Assembly: GCA_043228905.1 (NCBI GenBank)
Contig: JBHGNT010000003.1
Location: 15,872,001-15,936,000 of the forward strand
Length of the DNA: 64,000 bases
Origin: Azolla caroliniana
Lineage: Eukaryota; Polypodiophyta
Direction: 5' to 3'
The translations under genes were made by a program, and so were the position numbers. Positions 57,787 through 64,000 of this stretch are shown in pieces; the stretch's first letter is position 1, and each line of letters begins with the position of its first letter. The notes under the pieces are model-generated. The model searched no databases. It saw nothing but the letters and a program-made list of their open reading frames with translations, and was not told the DNA's origin.

Positions 57787-60759
57787 ATGGACAGAGGTAT
57801 GGGAAGCTCGCTACTGATCGAGAGGCTCAACAGGAGCAACTCCGTGTTTTGGTCGTACAAGATGCACCAGTGCCTGCTTGGCCATGGCTACTGGAGTTAT
57901 GTCGAAGGAGCTAATGATGTAGCACCTGATTCGACACACAAAGATTTTCCGGCTTGGGAACAAGCGGCAAGCAGAGTTCTCTACTGCTTTGCATCTTGTG
58001 TGAGCGACTAGCTATTGAGCATATTCGGGATGCTAAGACGCCAAAGGACGCGTGGGAGAATCTCAAAAAGATTTTCGCCGCAAGCACAACGGCCAGGAAG
58101 CTGCAGCTCATAGAAGAGCTCATCAATGTCCAGCAGAAAGATCTGTCTATGGTTGATTACACATCCCGAATCAAGGAAATCTGCGATTCTCTCGCTTCCG
58201 TCAATGTGAACGTTGAGGAAGATGAAATGGTGTAGGTTTGCCTTGGTGGGCTAGGGTCTAGGTTCGGAGCCTTCCGAATGGAGGTTTGTACGACGGAGAA
58301 TACGCCTTCGTTCTTCGAACTTTAGTCAATGTTGCTCATGGAGGAAAATCACACGGGTGCTTCAACGACTATGCACGTCGACGACAAGATGTTGTACACG
58401 GAGGAAGATAAGCGCCGTGGTTGAGGTGGACAAGGCGGATCAGCGCGCAATGGAGGCGGCCGACAAGAGCAGAACAAGCGGCATAATTGATGTGTCGACA
58501 ACAATTCCGGACCCTCCACAAGCAAGGGCAGTCATGGCGGCGCCGGAAGCCGGGAAGAGAAGGACGAATCGGAATGTTGGTACTGTGGCAAAAAAGGCCA
58601 CAAGGAGAGCGAGTGCTAGAAAAAGAAAGCCGATTCGGACAAAGCAGGATCGAGCCAAAGAGACGCAGAGAGGCGTCAACGATCGCACTACGCAGAAGGC
58701 TCTGAACGAGCCGAAAACAAATCGAGCCCAGCCTTCGTAATGAAGCATAAGGCCAATTCTATGGTCATGAATACCTCGAAATTGAGCAAGGTGTGGTATG
58801 TTGATTCCGGAGCGTGAAATCACATGACGAGTCACAAGGAATGGTTCTCGTACTTGGAGAAACCAGAATCGCAAGGAGTGGTTGAAACGGGAGATGACAC
58901 TCCGCATACCATCGAACATGTCGGAGAAGTTCCCCTCAGCCATGTCGGGTAGAAAGGGAAACTCATGAACGTATTGCATGTCCCAATAATAACCAAGAAC
59001 CTTGTGTCGGTCGGACAGATCGTCGACCAAGGTATGCAAGTTCGATTGACGCATCTCGGTTGCTTCATAGAAGAGGAAGGCAAAGTGATCGCACAAGGGC
59101 GCCGTGAAGGGGTGATATTTATCCTCAACACTAATCAAGTCGGCACCGCATTGTACGTGAAAGGACAAAAGGTCGAATCGGATATCGACCTGTGGCACAA
59201 GCGGTTTGGCCACGTAAATTTCCCACGGCTTCGTGAGATGTAGACGAAGAACATTGTTTTCGGCTTGTCAAAATTTCGGGCCGTAATGGCCAAGTCTATG
59301 AAGCCTGCCATATGGGAAAATAACACCGTTATACATTCCCCAATGAGCGTAATCGTAGTCGAAGTCCGTTGGATTTGATCCATTCGGATGTGTGGGGTTC
59401 GACATAGAATGTGAGTCTCGGTGGAAGCCGTTACTTTGTCACCTTCATCGACGACTTCATTCGGCACACGTGGGTATGCACATTCGCAAAGAAGAGCGAA
59501 GTCTTCGCAGGTTTCCTGAAGGTGAAGAGCCTTGCGGAAAGGGAAATATGGAATAATATCAAATGCCTACGGTCAGATGGCGGGAAGGGGTACTTCTTAG
59601 ACCAATTCACAAGTTATCTACAAAAGGAGGGATTCGACGCGAATTCTCGTGTAGATACATGCCGCAGCAAAATGGCGTGGCCGAGCGGAAGAATCGGATG
59701 ATTGACGAAGCAACCAGGGCAATGCTCGAAGAGAAGCATATGCCGAAATTCTATTGGGCTGAAGCCGTGAAGATGACTATCTACCTGCAGAATCAAACTT
59801 TTGCTAATGGAGGAGTGTCGCCACCTGAGCTGTATTTCGGGAAGAAGTCGAACTTGGTACACTTGAGGATTTTTGGCAGCATTGCATATGTGCACTTGCT
59901 AAAGGAGAGAAGGAGGAAACTAGATGCTAAAGCTGAGAAATGTATCTTGGCCGGCTATTCAAATGAGAAGAAAGGGTATAGGTGTTATAACCCTCGAACA
60001 AAGGAAGTACGCGTAAGCCGTGGCATTGTGTTCGACAAGTCCGCTTCGTGTTACTTGCCTTCCCCTCCAGTAGCTCAAGACTCCATTCCAAATTCTAAGG
60101 AAGAAGTCAGTGAGGCTAAGATGCCTCTGCATGATGAGGAAATAAGAGCTCTAAGATAGAGTCTGATCACATTTCGGATCAGTGGGCCGAATGAGGGGTT
60201 GGGTTGAAATGGCCAACCAATTGAAGAGACGGAGAGTAGTTGAGACTTAGCCGTGATGTCCCCGCATAAAGAACCGAGGAGACGGTTTATGTGCAAGGAG
60301 AAGGGCAAGAAGAAAATGCTAGAATACGACTTCGGCAAGGCCTAGTCAGATCGTAGCGAGTCTGACTTCGGGCAAACTGAAAAGGAACCTCCATGGAAGA
60401 GGTCAACAGTAGCCGAAAAGGTTGTGAAATCGGGTAATCATGAATTATGCCAATCTATCCACCTGAAGAACCTCGTAAAGAGATACGGGTATAATGAGTA
60501 CATGGCACACCATTCCGCGTACATGACGCGAGTGGCAAAAGTGCGTGAGCCGGAGAGCTACGCAGAAGCGACGAAAGACACGAACTGGAGTGCTGCAATG
60601 GAGGAAGAGATGCGCGCATTATCGGTGAATGAAACTTGGGACCTAATTGACGCACCAAAGGGTGTAAAGCCGATCGGATGCAGATGGGTGTATAAGGTGA
60701 AATACAACACCGATGGCTCTGTCAACCGCTACAAGGCCCGATTAGTAGCGAAAGGCTAA
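57787..60759 (+). pseudogene. Copia C gag-protease-integrase-RT start
   Basis: Gag starts MDRGMGSSLLIERLNRSNS. After a frame change near 57960 it reads AWENLKKIFAASTTARKLQL. The zinc knuckle CWYCGKKGHKESEC (58576-58617) is intact. The protease motif WYVDSGA near 58798 is intact but followed by TGA. The pre-integrase block is DLWHKRFGHVNFPRLREM near 59189. Integrase has VTFIDDFIRHTWV (59438), LRSDGGKGYF (59568) and, in another frame, PQQNGVAERKNRM (59661) with the catalytic Glu, then a long open tail (59563-60159). RT entry REPESYAEATKDTNWSAAMEEE (60544) ends at RLVAKG with a stop. About ten stops or frameshifts. Confidence 0.87.
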
Positions 60760-60776
60760 GCGTAGAAGCACGGCGT

Positions 60777-62179
60777 TGTTGCAAAAGTACGACGAGGATA
60801 CGTGAACGTTGAGGCAAGACCCCGGGGCCTTTGACTAGAGGATATCAAATTCGTGTATTTATATACTAAGAATTAACCGAAATGAGAAAGATTAACAAAT
60901 TTCATTAACAAGTAGAAAGAAAGATTACAATTAATCCCAAGATTGGGATTACAAAAAGTTTGCTAATGGAGATGGCTAGAGTAATAGATTAGAGGAAATT
61001 AAGATATGAATTCTATAGAAAATTAGGGTTTTTGGCTTTGATAAGAGATTATGGTTTTATGAGTTGAATAGCTTCCGAATGGAAATTTAGGGTTATGAGT
61101 AAGATATGGCTTCTGTAAGGAAATAAGGGTTTTACTTGAGAGATATGGCTTCGATAAGATAGGCGAGCTCCGAAGGAAAAGAAAAACAATATAGTATATA
61201 TAGAGAGCCTGAGTGTAGGAAAAAAAATAGAATTTTATATGGAGTTCTCCCTTGATCATCTGCATGTCCAGTTTTTGTTGCATGGCCTCTACTTTTAGTT
61301 GCTTAGCTTTTTCTTTTAGTTGCATCTATTTTTAGTTGCATGGCTTTTTTATTTAGTTGCATATGACCGTCCACATGACCTTTACTTTCTGCATGCACTC
61401 CAACTTTAGTTGCTTGCATCCACATGGCCTTTACTTTAGTTCTCTTCACTTTACTTTAGTTTGCTGCATAATCCAATCTTCCGTCCATCCGCGTCCAACC
61501 TCGTCCGGTAGCAAGTTCCGCCCGATCACCGAATCCCTCACTCGCCGGTTCCATTTTGCTTGCCGGCTGGTTCCGGTTCTGATTTTGCTTGCCGACCAGT
61601 TCCGGTTTGCTTGCCGGTTCCGGTTTTGCTTATCGACCGGTTTCCGATTTTGCTTGCCGTCCGGTTCGGGTTCCGGTTTTGCTTACCGGCCGGTTTCCAA
61701 TTTTTCTTACCGGCCGGTTTCTGGATTTGCTTACCAGCCGGTTTCCGGTTTTGCTTGCCGCCCAGTTCCAGTTCCGGTTTGCTTACCGGTTCCAATTTCG
61801 ATTTGCTTGCCGATTCTAGTTCTGGTTTTGCTTACTGGCCGATTTCCAGATTTTGGGAACTTGGCCACCATCATCCATCAAGACAAAGTGGCCAAAGTGC
61901 TCTTAGCACAAATGAAAAATGAGGGAGCTCAAGGTGCTTATATAGCCAGGGCCTTAACTTTCCTATCTATGTGGGATAGTTCTAATTTCCCTATCTTCTC
62001 AAACTTCATTTTCACATAACTTGATATGTATTTCTCCATTTTGTATATAGTAAAATACGTTTTGAAGCTCTTGAGTATATATCCATCTTTCTATAGTAAG
62101 CTACTAATCTAATCTATAATAATTATTTCATTATTATTATTATTATTTTTTTTACATAGTGTGTGAAGATTCACACGAC
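60777..62179 (-). repeat. 3' LTR of Gypsy D (about 1.4 kb)
   Basis: In element sense it starts TGTCGTGTGAATC next to the polypurine tract and ends TTTTGCAACA. TATA-like CTATATAAGC lies near 61946-61937 on the minus strand. A minisatellite (61545-61850) sits inside. The outer end abuts Copia C RT sequence. Confidence 0.75.
61545..61850. repeat. GC-rich minisatellite in the Gypsy D LTR
   Basis: About nine irregular copies, near 30-37 bp, of units like TTTTGCTTACCGGCCGGTTT, some with GCCGTCCGG or GCCGACCAG. Open frames across it (Gly/Lys/Pro-rich) are repeat artefacts. Confidence 0.85.
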
Positions 62180-62319
62180 ATTCGCCCCCACCAAACCTGC
62201 ACATCCACCGGTATGTGCCAGTTTTGATGTGGCTCCACTTTTGTTTACTATACTTTTTCATCGATGTTTAAGACTGAATCATCTAAAGCTTCGAATCCAA
62301 TTTCTATGCTATCTCTTCT

Positions 62320-64000
62320 CTAGAAGATCTTGATTCTTTTACCGGCAAATGGCAAGGCAAGTGGTGTGCCATCCAGTTCTACTAAATGATATGTTGCATT
62401 ATCTTCCACTTTCTTCACCACATATGGCCCAAACCATCGTTGTGAGAATTTTCGAGTTGTACTATGTTGGTTATCTAGGCTACTGTCATAGACTAGCACC
62501 CAATCTCCTTCAACGATTTTCCTCGGCCGAAGTTGATGTCGTTTATCGAAGTCTTTCTTGTTCTTTAGCCTTGCATTCTTTAGCCGCGCTTTAGCCACCT
62601 CTATATCTTCCAAATTCCGCTCTAATTGTCGAATCCTCAATGCTAGAAGATCTTCTCTACTTATCTCATCTTGCCATGGAAATGCAAACCATGAAATAAT
62701 ACTTTGTTCTACAGGCATTATTGGCTTTTGTCTGAATATGAGCTCTATCGGCATGTATCCCGTCACCGTGCTATGAGTAGTCCTGTCAGCCCATAGTGCA
62801 AATGGCAATATACGCGGCCATTCTCCTATTTTCCCATGGCAAGCTTTCACTAGAGCCTTCACAATCGGTCCATGTCCACCTTCCACCTTCCCATTGGCTT
62901 CCAGATTATATGCCATGGTAAGAGATAATTTGATTCCCATCCTTGAGAAGAATTCTCTAGCTTCATTGGCGTCCAACTCGCCTCTATCAACCACTATCTT
63001 GCCGACACATCCATATCTGCAAATAACATCTTCAAGAAGGAATCGACATACCGATGATGTCTCCTTAGTTCTTAATGCCCGCCCTTCAACTTGATTGGTA
63101 AGATCCTCTCTTGCGAGCACAAGATACTTCATCTGCCATCGCCCCATTGGCATCATCACAATGTCCACCATCCACTTGTAATGCATAGCCAACGGGTAAG
63201 TCGGATGAAGTCCATCTCGATGGCGAATATTCGAAAACATTTGACATTCCTTACATGTTTCCACATAAGCTGCTACATCTTTGTAGATGCTCGGCCACCA
63301 ATATTTCTCCTTAAGCTTCACAAACGTAGCCCATATTCCTCGATGGCCTGCAAAAACACTATCATGAAATTCAGACATTAGTTTTTGTCGGTCTTCTAGC
63401 TTGCAGACAACTCTCATTGGAGTCCCATTCTTCTTTTTTGCATGCCTCCAAAGAGCTCCATCCTTAAGGAAATACTTGTATGCTTTCTTCCGAATTCGAT
63501 GGAAGTCTTCCGTCGACCACGATTCATCTTTTTGGAGAGAACTCAAGTATTTCCCGATCTCCACGAATTCGCCTTCGTAGTCCTCTTCTATGAAAGTAGT
63601 CAACACCCGAGCATAGGAACTTGCAAAGAAATCCAGGCCAACATCATCTTCATCAGAATGTCGATCTTCTTCTGCGTCATATCTCGCTCGTGATAGCATG
63701 TCTGCAACGACATTATGCTTTCCAGCTACATGACGTATCTCCGGGTTGAGTGATTTGATATATGCAATCCAATGCAACATGGCAATATCCGGTGTATTAC
63801 AACCAGATATCATACCCAAAATTGGTAGGCAATCTGTCTCAATTATGACTTCTGCTCCAATAAGGTAATCATGATCATATTTGATTGCCGAGACGATTCC
63901 CCATAGCTCCCTCTTCACTTGGGCATACCTTCTTTGCCTGTCACTTAACACTTTCGCGCCAAACCGAATTGCATATCGGTTGCAATCTTCATCTTCTTGG
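62320..64000 (-). CDS. Gypsy D pol: RNase H end and integrase (partial at window edge)
   Basis: Open from the window end (upstream part missing) to the stop at 62320. RNase H end: AQVKRELWGIVSAIKYDHDYL and ETDCLPILGMI, then HVAGKHNVVADMLSRA. The integrase zinc domain is HRGIWATFVKLKEKYWWP...CKECQ (H-H-C-C). The core has the three acidic positions: VDIVMMP near 63165, VVDRGELDANEAREFF near 62990, and ANGKVEGGHGPIVKAL near 62890. The C-terminal module RWFGPYVVKKV near 62435 is of GPY/F type; no chromodomain follows before the stop at GKRIKIF. No internal stop was seen in over 550 codons, so this pol may still be functional. Confidence 0.92.
   Translation of the reverse strand, partial: QEDEDCNRYAIRFGAKVLSDRQRRYAQVKRELWGIVSAIKYDHDYLIGAEVIIETDCLPILGMISGCNTPDIAMLHWIAYIKSLNPEIRHVAGKHNVVADMLSRARYDAEEDRHSDEDDVGLDFFASSYARVLTTFIEEDYEGEFVEIGKYLSSLQKDESWSTEDFHRIRKKAYKYFLKDGALWRHAKKKNGTPMRVVCKLEDRQKLMSEFHDSVFAGHRGIWATFVKLKEKYWWPSIYKDVAAYVETCKECQMFSNIRHRDGLHPTYPLAMHYKWMVDIVMMPMGRWQMKYLVLAREDLTNQVEGRALRTKETSSVCRFLLEDVICRYGCVGKIVVDRGELDANEAREFFSRMGIKLSLTMAYNLEANGKVEGGHGPIVKALVKACHGKIGEWPRILPFALWADRTTHSTVTGYMPIELIFRQKPIMPVEQSIISWFAFPWQDEISREDLLALRIRQLERNLEDIEVAKARLKNARLKNKKDFDKRHQLRPRKIVEGDWVLVYDSSLDNQHSTTRKFSQRWFGPYVVKKVEDNATYHLVELDGTPLALPFAGKRIKIF

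Larger units (their letters stand above)
57260..60776 (+). mobile_element. Copia C, 5' part (interrupted by Gypsy D)
   Basis: The 5' LTR starts TGTTGAGTGACAAGC at 57260 inside Copia A RT; AACAT (57255-57259) is the presumed target duplication, its partner being outside the window. gag, protease, integrase and the first RT block follow, up to 60776 where the Gypsy D 3' LTR begins (60772-60776 GGCGT presumed TSD). Confidence 0.88.
60777..64000 (-). mobile_element. Gypsy D, 3' part (continues beyond window)
   Basis: Minus-strand Ty3/Gypsy: pol reads from the window end down to 62320. A polypurine tract (TTTGGTGGGGGCGAA on the minus strand, about 62194-62180) follows, then a long 3' LTR 62179-60777. 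It is inserted in Copia C RT. Coding is uninterrupted over 1.6 kb, so it is the least decayed element here. Confidence 0.88.

Noticed and set aside
58440-59213. 257-codon minus-strand ORF
   Set aside because: Antisense to Copia C gag/protease, which has an intact zinc knuckle and DSGA on the plus strand.
61357-62019. 220-codon plus-strand ORF in the Gypsy D LTR
   Set aside because: It lies antisense over an LTR and its GC-rich minisatellite; composition is repeat-driven and no family is recognisable.

Overview
The window is nuclear DNA of a land plant: intron-rich genes with GT-AG introns, one complete auxin-influx-carrier gene of the plant AUX1/LAX family, dense LTR retrotransposons primed by initiator-Met tRNA, and many GA/CT and CATA microsatellites. 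Two DNA-transposon families of kinds I associate with mosses, lycophytes and ferns (a DUF7869 type and an SDG...HGKG type) suggest a non-angiosperm plant, but I cannot fix the species.

Layout. 1-3018: AT-rich DNA with nothing recognised. 3019-7103 (minus): an intact eight-exon AUX1/LAX gene, the only undamaged host gene seen. 7104-19083: promoter side of that gene, then old debris: a tRNA-like sequence, heat-shock-element LTR promoters, a clean solo LTR (9175-9826, TSD TAATC), a decayed Ty3/Gypsy, a SINE and AACC/GGTT-rich repeats.

19100-29706: a 5'-truncated LINE flanked by a 16-bp target duplication and split by an ~8-kb DNA transposon (here T1). T1 carries two divergent genes: a DUF7869 transposase-like protein and an N4/N6 DNA methyltransferase joined to a ParB-like domain.

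29973-57259 and onward: a nest of retrotransposons. Copia A is interrupted by an HSE-type LTR (itself split by a solo LTR), then by complete Copia B (33984-56490, TSD TGATG), then by Copia C (from 57260). Copia B holds a minus-strand Gypsy (G1, 36757-44680) with a large extra ORF after pol. Its 3' LTR holds a 10,085-bp DNA transposon (T2, 45991-56075) with 25-bp TIRs, AAAT TSD, a RING-like gene, an FCP1/HAD-like gene, a decayed DDE-like transposase and arrays of the palindrome TAGCTAATTAGCTA. Copia C is in turn interrupted by minus-strand Gypsy D (60777 to window end), whose pol frame is open.

How it works together: apart from the auxin carrier nothing here is a host pathway. Insertion order by nesting: LINE before T1; Copia A before B and C; B before G1 and T2; C before D. 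Most element ORFs carry in-frame stops, so nearly all are fossils; Gypsy D looks youngest.
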